A stretch of DNA of 64,000 nt from an uncultured Muribaculaceae bacterium (GCA_910587915.1 CAJUOB010000004.1:130543-194542), one strand, 5' to 3'. Counted from the stretch's first letter, positions 54,125 through 62,804 are shown. Notes: generated from the letters alone by a model not told the origin. Program-made: numbers and translations.

Positions 54125-54676
54125 ATGAAGCTAATCAAAACACTACTGACTGCTATTTTCCTATTTGCTGCCATAGGCGTAAGCGCACAGACGGCACCGA
54201 GAGTTCAGAAGTTCGAAGGTGGCCTATCTGTAGGCCCAACATTCGCACTGGGCCCATATCATTCCTACGACATGAATGTGCTTGTATATACAGCTCTTTC
54301 GGGCCGATATAATTTCCAGGAAAAGCCATGGGATGTCGGAATCGCTCTCGGACTTAACATGGCCGGCTGGGGCGTCGCCGGGGAGCAATACGAGCAGATT
54401 AACTCAAATATCTTTTTCCAAGTCAACAGCCACTATAATTTCAGGCAGGGGCGCAAAGTCAATCCATATGTTGGCATCGGAGCTGGCATAGCCACCACTT
54501 ACGGGAGTGACCTACGTGATTACGATGGTTGCAACGCATTGATTACACCGGAGATTGGCATTGAGCTTATGTATCATCTCCGCTTGAACCTGGCGTTCAA
54601 TATCTGCCGAAAAGGCTTCAACACTTGTGCAATCACCATAGGTTTCGTCATCGGCGGACGCCCCAAAAAGGAGTAA
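54125..54676 (+). CDS. Predicted outer-membrane barrel, tandem family member 1
   Basis: 183 residues with a signal peptide (TLLTAIFLFAAIGVSAQ). The mature protein begins VQKFEGGLSVGPTFALGP and has alternating strands, the shared block SHYNFRQGRKVNPYVGIGAG, and ends NICRKGFNTCAITIGFVIGG then RPKKE. The size fits an eight-stranded barrel, though the C-terminus lacks the usual terminal Phe or Tyr. Two paralogues follow. I do not recognise the family by name; function unknown. Confidence 0.72.
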   Translation: MKLIKTLLTAIFLFAAIGVSAQTAPRVQKFEGGLSVGPTFALGPYHSYDMNVLVYTALSGRYNFQEKPWDVGIALGLNMAGWGVAGEQYEQINSNIFFQVNSHYNFRQGRKVNPYVGIGAGIATTYGSDLRDYDGCNALITPEIGIELMYHLRLNLAFNICRKGFNTCAITIGFVIGGRPKKE

Positions 54677-54707
54677 ATAAATAACATGCTGCAATATTAA
54701 CGCAACA

Positions 54708-55073
54708 ATGAAATACATCATCACATTAATAGTCGCACTGTGTGCACTGGTGTCGTGCGACGGCTTCTACGATAATCGAGGATATCCGTCGAAGGTTAAG
54801 TTTGCACGTTCGGGCGGCGTACAAGTAGTAGGTGGTCAAACTTATTTCATCGGCCTACATATAGAGAACGGCGACGACATCGAATATTCCATTGAAGTCG
54901 AGAACGATACAATAGAAGTGACAAGTCATTGGCTTACGGCCAAGACAAAACTTGGCGATCCCACCTTGATACTCATAGCCAAGCCCGACACAGGCGAAAA
55001 GGCTCCCAAAAAGCTGACTGTAGGAGGATCGTTCGGCGATAAATTAGCAATTATCGAAGTTGAACGCAAATAA
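54708..55073 (+). CDS. Small lipoprotein of unknown function
   Basis: 121 residues with a lipobox (ITLIVALCALVSC, Cys17). The mature part is all-beta with VKFARSGGVQVVGGQTYFIG and a C-terminal GGSFGDKLAIIEVERK, reminiscent of an Ig-like or BACON fold, but no close family is recognised. It lies between barrel genes 1 and 2 and is probably surface or periplasmic. The next gene has its own promoter. Confidence 0.65.
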   Translation: MKYIITLIVALCALVSCDGFYDNRGYPSKVKFARSGGVQVVGGQTYFIGLHIENGDDIEYSIEVENDTIEVTSHWLTAKTKLGDPTLILIAKPDTGEKAPKKLTVGGSFGDKLAIIEVERK

Positions 55074-55087
55074 TACATTAAAGTTCT

Positions 55088-55118
55088 TTTGAATTTTACT
55101 GTATTATACATACTTTTG
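55088..55118 (+). promoter_or_regulatory. Promoter of the second barrel gene
   Basis: TTTG (55088-55091), 19 bases, TACTTTTG (55111-55118), 27 bases before the ATG. Confidence 0.75.
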
Positions 55119-55144
55119 TGAATCAATAACCAAAAGACTATATC

Positions 55145-55753
55145 ATGAGCCGTATCAGACCATTCCTTGCTGTGCTAATGCTTTTGTGTGCGCTATTCGG
55201 ATATGCAGCCAAGCCACTGCCGGTGCAACGCTTCGAAGGAGGCTTGGGGGTGGGGCGACTATCATTTCCGTTGTCGAGCTACAGTAATACCGAACGATAT
55301 ATGCTGCTATCTCTATTTCCATCGGGCGAAATACGCTTCAATATCCCTCGCACGGCATGGGATGTGGGAATCACTTTCTACTCGCTAAGCAGCTCCGTAT
55401 ACCGCTTGCATGGCACCTATGAATACAAAGGTGAGAGCTACAGCTATAGCTACGACGTTGTCAACAATTGCGATCTCATTGGAGTATGCTCTCACTACAA
55501 TCTAAGGCAAGGACGGAAGGTGAATCCGTTCTTCGGGCTGGCCGCAGGAATCGGTCTGAGCGTTAAGTCGGAACTATTCAACAACAACATCAGTGACATC
55601 GGCTCGCACTTTGCCATCGAGCCACGCGTGGGCGTAGAATTCTTGTATCACATCAGACTCTGTGCCGATATCCAGATATCGCGAAAGGGATTCAACACCG
55701 TAGGCCTCACGCTCGGTTTCGCCATCGGTGGACGCCCCAAAAAGCCGAAATAA
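55145..55753 (+). CDS. Predicted outer-membrane barrel, tandem family member 2
   Basis: 202 residues. Signal peptide FLAVLMLLCALFGYAAK, then PLPVQRFEGGLGVGRLSF. It shares SHYNLRQGRKVNPFFGLAAG and ISRKGFNTVGLTLGFAIGG plus RPKKPK with members 1 and 3. An insert around residues 85-110 (YEYKGESYSYSYD) makes it longer. Function unknown. The final DNA of the gene is nearly identical to that of members 1 and 3, suggesting recent duplication or gene conversion. Confidence 0.72.
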   Translation: MSRIRPFLAVLMLLCALFGYAAKPLPVQRFEGGLGVGRLSFPLSSYSNTERYMLLSLFPSGEIRFNIPRTAWDVGITFYSLSSSVYRLHGTYEYKGESYSYSYDVVNNCDLIGVCSHYNLRQGRKVNPFFGLAAGIGLSVKSELFNNNISDIGSHFAIEPRVGVEFLYHIRLCADIQISRKGFNTVGLTLGFAIGGRPKKPK

Positions 55754-55825
55754 TATTTGTGCCTCTTGCCCGCGTGGGGTAGCATTGGCTCAAGATATAC
55801 CAGTCTATCAATCATCCTTGTTATC

Positions 55826-56380
55826 ATGAACCAAACCAAATTAATTCTTTCAGCTCTTTGTCTTAGCAGCGCTCTATGGGCCTACAGCAGCGAACCTCTG
55901 CCGGTGCAACGCTTCGAGGGTGGCCTGAGCGTAGGCATGAATATACCGCCCTACCACTACAACGGCGAATCGCCGAATGGAGCGATGTCGTTCGAAATCA
56001 ATGGTCGATACAATATCCCTTCGACCGCATGGGACCTTGGCATATCGGCAGGCTTATCAATCATTTCATGGGATCCGGAAGATGAATATCAGTATACTTG
56101 CTGCAACTCCGACTCATTCCTATACCAGGCCATAACCAGCCACTACAACTTCCGGCAGGGTAAGACATTCAATCCCTACGCAGGCCTCGGTGTCGGAATT
56201 GCTGAAATAGATTTCGCTGCAACAAACAGCGTCACCGGTTTTCTTATGCCTGAGGTTGGATTGGAAATCGGGCGTCATTTCAGGGTTAATCTATCGGGTA
56301 TGATATGCCGCAAGGGACTCAACACCATGGCACTATCAATTGGATTTGTCATCGGCGGACGCCCCAAAAAGTCGAAATAA
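55826..56380 (+). CDS. Predicted outer-membrane barrel, tandem family member 3
   Basis: 184 residues from ATG 55826, chosen because the signal peptide (LILSALCLSSALWAYSS) follows directly; an ATG at 55757 would add 23 residues. The mature start PLPVQRFEGGLSVGMNIPPY, the block SHYNFRQGKTFNPYAGLGVG and the end MICRKGLNTMALSIGFVIGG plus RPKKSK repeat the family pattern. A Cys pair YTCCNS is specific to this copy. The hairpin array starts two bases after its stop codon. Confidence 0.7.
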   Translation: MNQTKLILSALCLSSALWAYSSEPLPVQRFEGGLSVGMNIPPYHYNGESPNGAMSFEINGRYNIPSTAWDLGISAGLSIISWDPEDEYQYTCCNSDSFLYQAITSHYNFRQGKTFNPYAGLGVGIAEIDFAATNSVTGFLMPEVGLEIGRHFRVNLSGMICRKGLNTMALSIGFVIGGRPKKSK

Positions 56381-56382
56381 CA

Positions 56383-56760
56383 GTTGCACCACTACGCGGC
56401 GCTATTCGGGGAATACATCGTATACCATAGCTGCGGACCGCAATGCGGCCCTTGCAATGGCCTAATAATCTTTCGACCGCATACGCGGCCATTTGGCCTC
56501 ACTCCATGGCAACAGAGGCCGCATCGCGGCCACCACAATAGTAGGCCACTGCAAGCGCACCGTAGGTGTGCGCAGCTGTGGTATAACACGACATACCACA
56601 ACACGCGCCACATAGTGGTGCCACTTCGCAGACAACGCCCAAGGTTGCACCACTACGCGGCGCTATTCGGAGAGCATATCGGATACCATAGCTGCTGACC
56701 GCAATGCGGCCCTTGCAATGGCCTAATAATCTTTCGACCGCTACCGCGACCACGCATATA
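56383..56760. repeat. Composite hairpin array, copy 1
   Basis: No gene. A 98-base segment starting GTTGCACCACTACGCGGCGC occurs at 56383-56480 and again at 56644-56741. Between them lie GGCCGC-ATC-GCGGCC (56517-56531), GCGCAC-CGTAGGT-GTGCGC (56555-56573) and GCGCCAC-ATA-GTGGTGC (56605-56621). The same words in the same order recur near the right end of the window. The array lies between barrel gene 3 and the rpsA terminator. Confidence 0.85.
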
Positions 56761-56776
56761 ATTCAGGCAATAGTCA

Positions 56777-56812
56777 CAAAAAAAGCACGACTCTGTGAGC
56801 CGTGCTTTTTTT
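56777..56812. terminator. Bidirectional terminator, mainly rpsA
   Basis: AGCACGACTC / GAGCCGTGCT, loop TGT, one mismatch, with A7 and T7 flanks. Confidence 0.9.
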
Positions 56813-56827
56813 GATATGAAGTTTGGA

Positions 56828-58612
56828 TTACTTCGAGAGTTTTTCCTTGAGAGCTGCGAGAGCTTCGAGGTCGCCGAGGGTGGTGCGCTCGATAGGAGTG
56901 GTAGCTGCGGGAGCTTCCTCTACCTGCTTCTTGGGAGCGGCAGCACGCTTGGGCTTGCGCTCAGCCTGCTTTTCGCCACGAGCTTCATCTTCGAAGATGC
57001 GGCTGTGCGAAAGGATGATGCGCTTGCTGTCCTTGTTGAATTCGATAACCTTGAAGTTGAGCTTTTCGTCAACCTTAGCCTGGCTGCCGTCTTCCTTCAC
57101 GAGGTGCTTGGGAGTAGCGAAGCCTTCAACACCGTAGGGAAGAGCTACGACTGCGCCCTTGTCGAGCATTTCGATGATGGTGCCTTCGTGTACGGAACCA
57201 ACTGTGAAGATGGTTTCGAATACATCCCAGGGATTTTCTTCGAGCTGCTTGTGGCCGAGGCTCAGGCGGCGGTTGTCCTTGTCGATCTGGAGCACTTCCA
57301 CTTCGATTTCAGCACCAACCTGGGTGAATTCGCTGGGGTGTTTGATCTTCTTGGTCCACGACAGGTCGCTGATGTGGATGAGGCCGTCGACGCCTTCTTC
57401 GATTTCAACGAATACGCCGAAGTTGGTGAAGTTGCGCACACGTGCTGTGTGGCGGCTGCCGATAGGATATTTGGTTTCGATATTTTCCCAGGGATCGCTC
57501 TTGAGCTGCTTGATGCCGAGGCTCATCTTGCGTTCGGCGCGGTCGAGAGTGAGGATAACGGCTTCGATTTCGTCGCCGATCTTCAGGAATTCCTGAGCGC
57601 TGCGCAGGTGCTGGCTCCACGACATTTCGCTTACGTGGATGAGACCTTCTACGCCGGGAGCAACTTCGAGGAATGCGCCATAATCGGCCATGACAACAAC
57701 TTTACCCTTAACCTTGTCGCCAACCTTGAGGTTTGCGTCGAGGGCATCCCAGGGATGGGGATGAAGCTGCTTGAGACCGAGAGCGATGCGCTTCTTGTCG
57801 TTGTCGAAGTCGAGGATAACGACGTTGAGCTTCTGGTCGAGCTGAACCACTTCGCTGGGGTGGCTTACGCGGCCCCACGAAAGGTCGGTGATGTGGATGA
57901 GGCCGTCGACACCGCCGAGGTCGATGAACACACCGTAGGAGGTGATGTTCTTGACGGTACCTTCGAGAACCTGACCCTTTTCGAGCTTGCTGATGATTTC
58001 GCGCTTCTGCTGCTCGAGCTCGGCTTCGATAAGAGCCTTGTGCGAAACAACAACGTTGCGGAATTCTTCGTTGATCTTAACAACACGGAATTCCATGGTC
58101 TTGCCTACGAATACATCGTAGTCGCGGATAGGCTTCACATCGATCTGCGAGCCGGGGAGGAAGGCTTCGATGCCGAATACGTCGACAATCATACCGCCCT
58201 TGGTGCGGCACTTGATGAAGCCCTTGATGATTTCGTTGTTTTCGAGGGCGGCGTTGATACGTTCCCAGGAGCGCGAAGCGCGGGCTTTCTTGTGCGAAAG
58301 GATAAGTTGGCCTTTCTTGTCCTCCTGGTTTTCGATGAACACTTCCACTTTGTCGCCGACTTTGAGTTCGGGATTGTAGCGGAATTCGCTCATGGGGATG
58401 ATGCCGTCCGATTTGTAGTCGATGTTAACCACAGCTTCGCGCTTGTTGAGAGCGATGATGGTACCTTCGATTACTTCCTTGTCCTTTACGGAGTTGAGAG
58501 ATTCCTCGTAGGCGTTGGTGAGCTCTGCGCGAGATTTCTCACCGGCGGTTTCGCCATTTTCATAGGCTTCCCAGTCGAAATCTTCAATGGGTGAATTTTT
58601 CAATTCTGTCAT
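56828..58612 (-). CDS. rpsA: 30S ribosomal protein S1
   Basis: 594 residues with six S1 RNA-binding repeats; clear copies are VIEGTIIALNKREAVVNIDY (about 45), VLEGTVKNITSYGVFIDLGG (about 215), KVKGKVVVMADYGAFLEVAP, HTARVRNFTNFGVFVEIEEG and VHEGTIIEMLDKGAVVALPY. GLIHITDLSWGRVSHPSEVV is typical of S1. It holds mRNA on the 30S subunit, important in a group that rarely uses Shine-Dalgarno pairing. The acidic Glu/Ala/Lys C-terminal tail (about 545-594) is common in Bacteroidetes. Confidence 0.96.
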   Translation of the reverse strand: MTELKNSPIEDFDWEAYENGETAGEKSRAELTNAYEESLNSVKDKEVIEGTIIALNKREAVVNIDYKSDGIIPMSEFRYNPELKVGDKVEVFIENQEDKKGQLILSHKKARASRSWERINAALENNEIIKGFIKCRTKGGMIVDVFGIEAFLPGSQIDVKPIRDYDVFVGKTMEFRVVKINEEFRNVVVSHKALIEAELEQQKREIISKLEKGQVLEGTVKNITSYGVFIDLGGVDGLIHITDLSWGRVSHPSEVVQLDQKLNVVILDFDNDKKRIALGLKQLHPHPWDALDANLKVGDKVKGKVVVMADYGAFLEVAPGVEGLIHVSEMSWSQHLRSAQEFLKIGDEIEAVILTLDRAERKMSLGIKQLKSDPWENIETKYPIGSRHTARVRNFTNFGVFVEIEEGVDGLIHISDLSWTKKIKHPSEFTQVGAEIEVEVLQIDKDNRRLSLGHKQLEENPWDVFETIFTVGSVHEGTIIEMLDKGAVVALPYGVEGFATPKHLVKEDGSQAKVDEKLNFKVIEFNKDSKRIILSHSRIFEDEARGEKQAERKPKRAAAPKKQVEEAPAATTPIERTTLGDLEALAALKEKLSK

Positions 58613-58676
58613 TAATGTGTTAATAAAAAGGGTTAATTAAAATCTGCCTCAGGCGCGTATGCGCTCTCAGCGGCTG

Positions 58677-58707
58677 CAAAGTTACATCTTTTTTCCGATA
58701 TACCAAA
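58677..58707 (-). promoter_or_regulatory. Promoter of rpsA
   Basis: On the minus strand TTTG (58707-58704), 19 bases, TAACTTTG (58684-58677); leader of about 60 bases with a GCGC-ATAC-GCGC hairpin at 58653-58664. Confidence 0.78.
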
Positions 58708-58749
58708 TACTTGCGTGCCTTGCAAGCATCTTTTTTTTCAAAAAACATG

Positions 58750-59124
58750 CTATTTGAGAAATACCAGCCACACAGCGGCTATGAGGCATCCGAAGGCCGC
58801 AAAATGATTCCACTGCAGACTTTCACCCTTGAAGAAAAGCACCGTGAAGATAGTGAAAATTATAAGAGTGGCCGCTTCCTGGATCACCTTCAGCTGCATG
58901 AGCGAGAACGGGCCTCCATTCTCGCGGAAACCGATGCGGTTGGCCGGTATCATGAAGCAATATTCCACCAGCGCTATACCCCACGACAACAATATCACTG
59001 CATAGAGAGGAGTATTGGCCGACACAATCTTCATCTGCTGAAGCTTCAGATGCCCATACCAGGCGAAGGTCATGAACACGTTGGATATAACCAGCAGTAT
59101 TACCGTTATTATTATATTTTTCAT
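58750..59124 (-). CDS. DUF486 family small membrane protein
   Basis: 124 residues with four membrane helices: IIITVILLVISNVFMTFAWY, PLYAVILLSWGIALVEYCFM, an interior helix with AATLIIFTIFTVLFF and FAAFGCLIAAVWLVFL. The segment PANRIGFRENGGPFSLMQLK is the DUF486 hallmark. The family resembles drug/metabolite transporters in size and topology but has no known substrate. A TAATTTTG promoter element sits nine bases upstream. Confidence 0.88.
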   Translation of the reverse strand: MKNIIITVILLVISNVFMTFAWYGHLKLQQMKIVSANTPLYAVILLSWGIALVEYCFMIPANRIGFRENGGPFSLMQLKVIQEAATLIIFTIFTVLFFKGESLQWNHFAAFGCLIAAVWLVFLK

Positions 59125-59132
59125 TGCGGCCG

Positions 59133-59140
59133 CAAAATTA
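59133..59140 (-). promoter_or_regulatory. -7 promoter element TAATTTTG for the DUF486 gene
   Basis: TAnnTTTG on the minus strand eight bases before the ATG, so the leader would be only a few bases. Confidence 0.6.
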
Positions 59141-59214
59141 CATAGAAATGCCCATCGTTGTGTTTATTTAACCAATATTAAGAATAACCGCAGGGCCGCG
59201 AGCGAAAAAAGCCT

Positions 59215-59222
59215 TATCTTTG
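59215..59222 (+). promoter_or_regulatory. -7 promoter element TATCTTTG for greA
   Basis: Perfect element with about 105 bases of leader before the greA ATG; no strong -33 TTTG. Confidence 0.65.
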
Positions 59223-59328
59223 CACCCGACATTTGATAAACGCGGAAGAGCTCCGGAGGGTCGAAACCCCCGCGAGTTTCTTTCTTTTATTGTATTCACC
59301 ACAAATTAAAAACACCAGAACAGAAACC

Positions 59329-59799
59329 ATGGCAATCACCTATATGACTAAAGAAGGATACGACCGCAAGATGGAGGAAATATCCTACCTCGAGACGGTG
59401 AAACGTCCCGAAATAAGCCGTGCCATCGCCGAAGCCCGCGATAAGGGCGACCTCTCCGAAAATGCCGAATACGACGCCGCCAAGGAAGCTCAGGGCCTCC
59501 TCGAAATGAAGATAGCCCAGCTCAAGGACCTCGTGGCAAACGCCCGCATAATCGACGAAAGCAAGCTCTCCACCGACGAAGTGCAGATGCTCAACCGCGT
59601 GAAAATACGCAACGTCGACACCGGCTCCGAAGCCGAGTACACAATCGTGGCCGACTCCGAGGCCGACATGAAGGCCCGCAAGATAGCCATCAGCACACCT
59701 ATCGCCCGCGGACTCCTCGGCCATAAGAAAGGCGACGTGGTCGAAATAAGCATACCCGCCGGAACAGTCCGATTCGAAATCGTAGAAATATCGCTCTGA
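59329..59799 (+). CDS. greA: Transcription elongation factor GreA
   Basis: 156 residues from ATG 59329; the frame extends upstream to 59233, but that region is leader. An N-terminal coiled coil has KMEEISYLETVKRPEISRAI, and the loop tip carries the acidic residues DLSENAEYDAAKE that reach the polymerase active site. The C-terminal FKBP-like domain starts near 80 (VKIRNVDTGSEAEYTIV) and ends SPIARGLLGHKKGD-type motif (STPIARGLLGHKKGD). GreA triggers cleavage of backtracked RNA. Its stop overlaps the HIT gene start. Confidence 0.96.
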   Translation: MAITYMTKEGYDRKMEEISYLETVKRPEISRAIAEARDKGDLSENAEYDAAKEAQGLLEMKIAQLKDLVANARIIDESKLSTDEVQMLNRVKIRNVDTGSEAEYTIVADSEADMKARKIAISTPIARGLLGHKKGDVVEISIPAGTVRFEIVEISL

Positions 59800-60200
59800 T
59801 GGCAACTATATTCTCACGCATAATCGCCGGCGAGATTCCCTCGTACAAAATAGCCGAGGACGACCGCCACTATGCATTCCTCGACATCAATCCTCTCTCC
59901 GAAGGCCACACACTGGTGGTGCCCAAGCGCGAGGTCGACTACATATTCGACCTCTCCGACGACGAATATGCCGCACTCCAGCTTTTCGCCAAGCGCGTAG
60001 CCGCCGCCATCGAAAAAACAATGCCGTGCAAGCGCATCGGTGTAGCCGTCATCGGACTCGAAGTACCCCACGCACACATCCATCTGGTGCCCATCAACTC
60101 CGAAGCCGACATGGACTTCCGCCGCGAGAAACTCAAACTCTCCCCCGAACGCATGGGCGAGATAGCAGCATCGATAGCCGAAAATTTCAATAACGCATGA
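59799..60200 (+). CDS. HIT family nucleotide hydrolase
   Basis: 133 residues with the histidine triad HAHIHL (VPHAHIHLVPI, near residue 95) and the N-terminal FSRIIAGEIPSYKIAEDD and FLDINPLSEGHTLVVPKRE blocks. It hydrolyses nucleoside phosphoramidates or similar adenylates in the cytoplasm. It overlaps greA by one base (TGATG) and the next gene by four (ATGA), so greA, HIT and the lipoprotein form a tight operon. Confidence 0.92.
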   Translation: MATIFSRIIAGEIPSYKIAEDDRHYAFLDINPLSEGHTLVVPKREVDYIFDLSDDEYAALQLFAKRVAAAIEKTMPCKRIGVAVIGLEVPHAHIHLVPINSEADMDFRREKLKLSPERMGEIAASIAENFNNA

Positions 60201-61294
60201 AAAAGTTAATATACGGCGGTCTCGCCCTGGCCGCAATAGCCGCTTCCTGCTCCGGTCCCAAAGGATGGAGCGTCGAAGGTTCCATCCAGAACCCCGAGGT
60301 CGACAAAATTGCCCTCGAAGCCTACAACAACGGCCTGTGGTATACTGTCGACAGCCTCACCGTTGGCAAAGACGGACGTTTCGCATATAGCGCCGACGCT
60401 CCGGCTCACTACGCCGAAGTGCTACGTCTCACTGCGCCCGGCGAAAACGGCGGAAGCATCTATTTTCCGGTCGACTCATGCGACAAAGTGACTGTCGAAG
60501 CCTATGGCAGCCACTTCGGTTCCGGCTACACGCTTGGCGGAACAGACCTCGCCCGCACCATATGCACCATCGACAGCACCATCGCTGCCGCAAAAGGCTC
60601 CGCAGCCTTCGACGATTCCGAACTGCGACGCAGCCTGGTGAACTACATCACGGCCGACACCACCGGTACTGTGGCCTACTACGTCATCGGTAAATCCGTG
60701 GGCGGCAAACCACTCTTCGACCCCAACGAAGAATTCGGCAACCGAGTATACGGAGCTGCCGCTCAGATATTCGCATCCTTCGCCCCCGAAGATCCCCGCG
60801 GACACGCACTCCGCGCCGACTACTTCCGCGGCCGTGCTGCTCTGGGAAAACTCCCCGACATGCCCGACACCGTGATCGAAGCAGATGAGACAGGATACAT
60901 CGACATCGCCAACTACGACGACCGTGGTGTACGCCACTCCATTTCCGACCTCGTGAAAGAGGGCAAGCTCATAGTCCTCAGCTTCACAGCCTACGGCACC
61001 GATGCCTCCGTGCCCTACAACGCAATCCTCAACGACATCTACACTAAATATCACGACAACGGCCTCGAGATATTCCAGATCGCATTCGACGACGACGAAC
61101 AAGCCTGGAAAACCGTTGCCCGCAACCTGCCGTGGATTACCGTGTGGAACTCTCCCGCCGACGGCATCGCCGCACTCACACAGTACAACGTAGGCGCCTT
61201 CCCTGCAACCTTCATCATCAACCGCAAAGGCGAAATCGTGACACGCGTCACCGACCCCACCAAACTCCAGGCAGAAGTCGCCAAACACATCTGA
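60197..61294 (+). CDS. Thioredoxin-fold lipoprotein lacking the CxxC site
   Basis: 365 residues with a lipobox (ALAAIAASC, Cys18). An N-terminal DUF4369-type beta domain (about 20-130) is followed by helices and a C-terminal thioredoxin/AhpC-TSA fold (about 245-365): KLIVLSFTAYGTDASVPYNA, FQIAFDDDEQAW and FPATFIINRKGEIV with the cis-Pro. The position of WCxPC reads YGTDAS, with no Cys, so redox activity is unlikely. Bacteroidetes encode many such lipoproteins with the active site intact. It may bind a ligand or partner instead. Confidence 0.85.
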   Translation: MKKLIYGGLALAAIAASCSGPKGWSVEGSIQNPEVDKIALEAYNNGLWYTVDSLTVGKDGRFAYSADAPAHYAEVLRLTAPGENGGSIYFPVDSCDKVTVEAYGSHFGSGYTLGGTDLARTICTIDSTIAAAKGSAAFDDSELRRSLVNYITADTTGTVAYYVIGKSVGGKPLFDPNEEFGNRVYGAAAQIFASFAPEDPRGHALRADYFRGRAALGKLPDMPDTVIEADETGYIDIANYDDRGVRHSISDLVKEGKLIVLSFTAYGTDASVPYNAILNDIYTKYHDNGLEIFQIAFDDDEQAWKTVARNLPWITVWNSPADGIAALTQYNVGAFPATFIINRKGEIVTRVTDPTKLQAEVAKHI

Positions 61295-61314
61295 TAAAAC
61301 CACACCTACATACG

Positions 61315-61356
61315 ACGGCGGACTAAATGGCGCATTGCATTTAGTCCGCCGTTTTT
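61315..61356 (+). terminator. Intrinsic terminator of the greA operon
   Basis: Perfect 15-base stem ACGGCGGACTAAATG / CATTTAGTCCGCCGT followed by T4. Confidence 0.92.
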
Positions 61357-61386
61357 CATAATCATCGCCATATAAACCCACATCAC

Positions 61387-62457
61387 ATGAACCGAATCGC
61401 ATCAATAATTCTTATGGGCGCAGCCACACTCGGAGCCGTAGCACAGCATCGGGCCGACCGTCAGCAACTCGACGACCCGGCGTCTTTCTCCATGATTCTC
61501 CTTGGCGATCCTCAAGGCTACATAAAATACGACATAAACCAACCATTGTTCGAATTGCAGACAGTATGGATAGCCGATAATATCGACAATCTGAATATTA
61601 AAGCAGTCCTCTGCACAGGAGATCTCGTGGAACAGAACGAAAACCTGGCGCGTAACCGCAATATGCTCAATCAGACATCGCGCCAGATGTGGGAAGCGGT
61701 ATCGCACGCTTTCCGATACCTCGACAACAAGGTACCATACATCATATCAACCGGCAATCACGACTACGGCTACCGAAGCTCTGAAAACAGCCGCACAAAA
61801 TTTCCCGAATATTTCCCCATCGAGAGAAACAATACATGGCTCGACTGCACAGTCGCCGTATATCCCAACCGTAATGGCGATGAATCGCTCGAGAACGCCG
61901 CATTCGAATTCCAACAGCCCAAATGGGGCAACATACTCATCGTATGTAATGAATTCGCACCCCGCGACGAAGTTCTACAATGGACCGCAGACCTAATAAA
62001 CAGCGACCGCTTCAAAAATCACCGTGTGATATACATCACCCATTCGCTTCTCGACGAAAGGAGCGCGGCCCGAACCGACAACGAACCATATGCAATCACG
62101 CCTCACAACTGGGGCCAGCAAGTATGGGACAAGCTGATACAGCCATCGCACAACATTGTCCTGGCACTCTGTGGACACGAAGGCGAAGTAGGAGATTTTG
62201 AAGATTCGATAGCCTACCGGGTCGACAAAAACACAGACGGAAGAAACGTGCATCAGATGATGTTCAACGTACAGACCCTCGGAGGTGGCTGGGAAGGTAA
62301 TGGTGGCGACGGATGGCTGCGAATCCTCGAGTTCAAACCCGACGGAAACACCATCAGCGTAAAAACTTACTCACCACTATTCGGAATATCACCGGCAACA
62401 AAACACCTCGCTCATCGCACTGACGCCTACGATCGTTTCGACATCATTCTGGAATAG
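61387..62457 (+). CDS. Secreted metallophosphoesterase
   Basis: 356 residues with a signal peptide (IASIILMGAATLGAVAQ). The calcineurin-like metal motifs are all present: GDPQGY, CTGDLVEQNEN, STGNHDYGY, YITHSLLDE and LALCGHEGE. These bind two metals and cleave phosphate esters in the periplasm. The substrate is unknown. It differs from purple acid phosphatases by lacking their N-terminal domain. Confidence 0.88.
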   Translation: MNRIASIILMGAATLGAVAQHRADRQQLDDPASFSMILLGDPQGYIKYDINQPLFELQTVWIADNIDNLNIKAVLCTGDLVEQNENLARNRNMLNQTSRQMWEAVSHAFRYLDNKVPYIISTGNHDYGYRSSENSRTKFPEYFPIERNNTWLDCTVAVYPNRNGDESLENAAFEFQQPKWGNILIVCNEFAPRDEVLQWTADLINSDRFKNHRVIYITHSLLDERSAARTDNEPYAITPHNWGQQVWDKLIQPSHNIVLALCGHEGEVGDFEDSIAYRVDKNTDGRNVHQMMFNVQTLGGGWEGNGGDGWLRILEFKPDGNTISVKTYSPLFGISPATKHLAHRTDAYDRFDIILE

Positions 62458-62530
62458 CGCTATATCTGGCCAACGATATCCGCACTTTCAAAACATTTAC
62501 ATCCCGACAACGTTTAATACTGCATAAGAC

Positions 62531-62560
62531 TTGCAGATTGAGAAAAAAGACGTAAATTTG
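62531..62560 (+). promoter_or_regulatory. Promoter of the ferredoxin gene
   Basis: TTG (62531-62533), 19 bases, TAAATTTG (62553-62560), 53 bases before the ATG. Confidence 0.7.
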
Positions 62561-62613
62561 CAGTACAAAACAAACATAACAACAATTCGTAATTTTCTAA
62601 AAAGACACAAATC

Positions 62614-62784
62614 ATGGCTTACGTAATTACCGACAAATGTGTTGCTTGCGGCACCTGTCTTCCCGAATGCCCCGTTGAAGCTATCTCCGAAGGCCCCATC
62701 TATGTAATCGACCCCGATACCTGCATCGACTGCGGTACATGCGCATCTGTTTGCCCCAGCGAAGCTATCATCCCCGGCGAATAA
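62614..62784 (+). CDS. 2[4Fe-4S] ferredoxin
   Basis: 56 residues starting AYVITDKCVACGTCLPECP. Two CxxCxxCxxxC clusters are complete: CVACGTCLPECP and CIDCGTCASVCP. This is the clostridial-type small ferredoxin that carries low-potential electrons for enzymes such as pyruvate:ferredoxin oxidoreductase, normal in an anaerobe. It has its own promoter and terminator, so it is a one-gene unit. Confidence 0.95.
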   Translation: MAYVITDKCVACGTCLPECPVEAISEGPIYVIDPDTCIDCGTCASVCPSEAIIPGE

Positions 62785-62804
62785 TCCGCACAATAAAATA
62801 TCAG

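Noticed and set aside
56384..56698. Short frames in the hairpin arrays (also 63166-63422 and 63733-63939)
   Set aside because: They repeat because the DNA repeats, have odd composition rich in Cys, His and Arg, and lack promoters; treated as non-coding.
56383..56760. CRISPR array
   Set aside because: Repeats are not evenly spaced, units differ in length, spacers are themselves repeated, and no cas genes are present.
56795..58594. 599-residue frame opposite rpsA
   Set aside because: Acidic, repetitive product created by the complement of the six S1 repeats; no start signals or family match.
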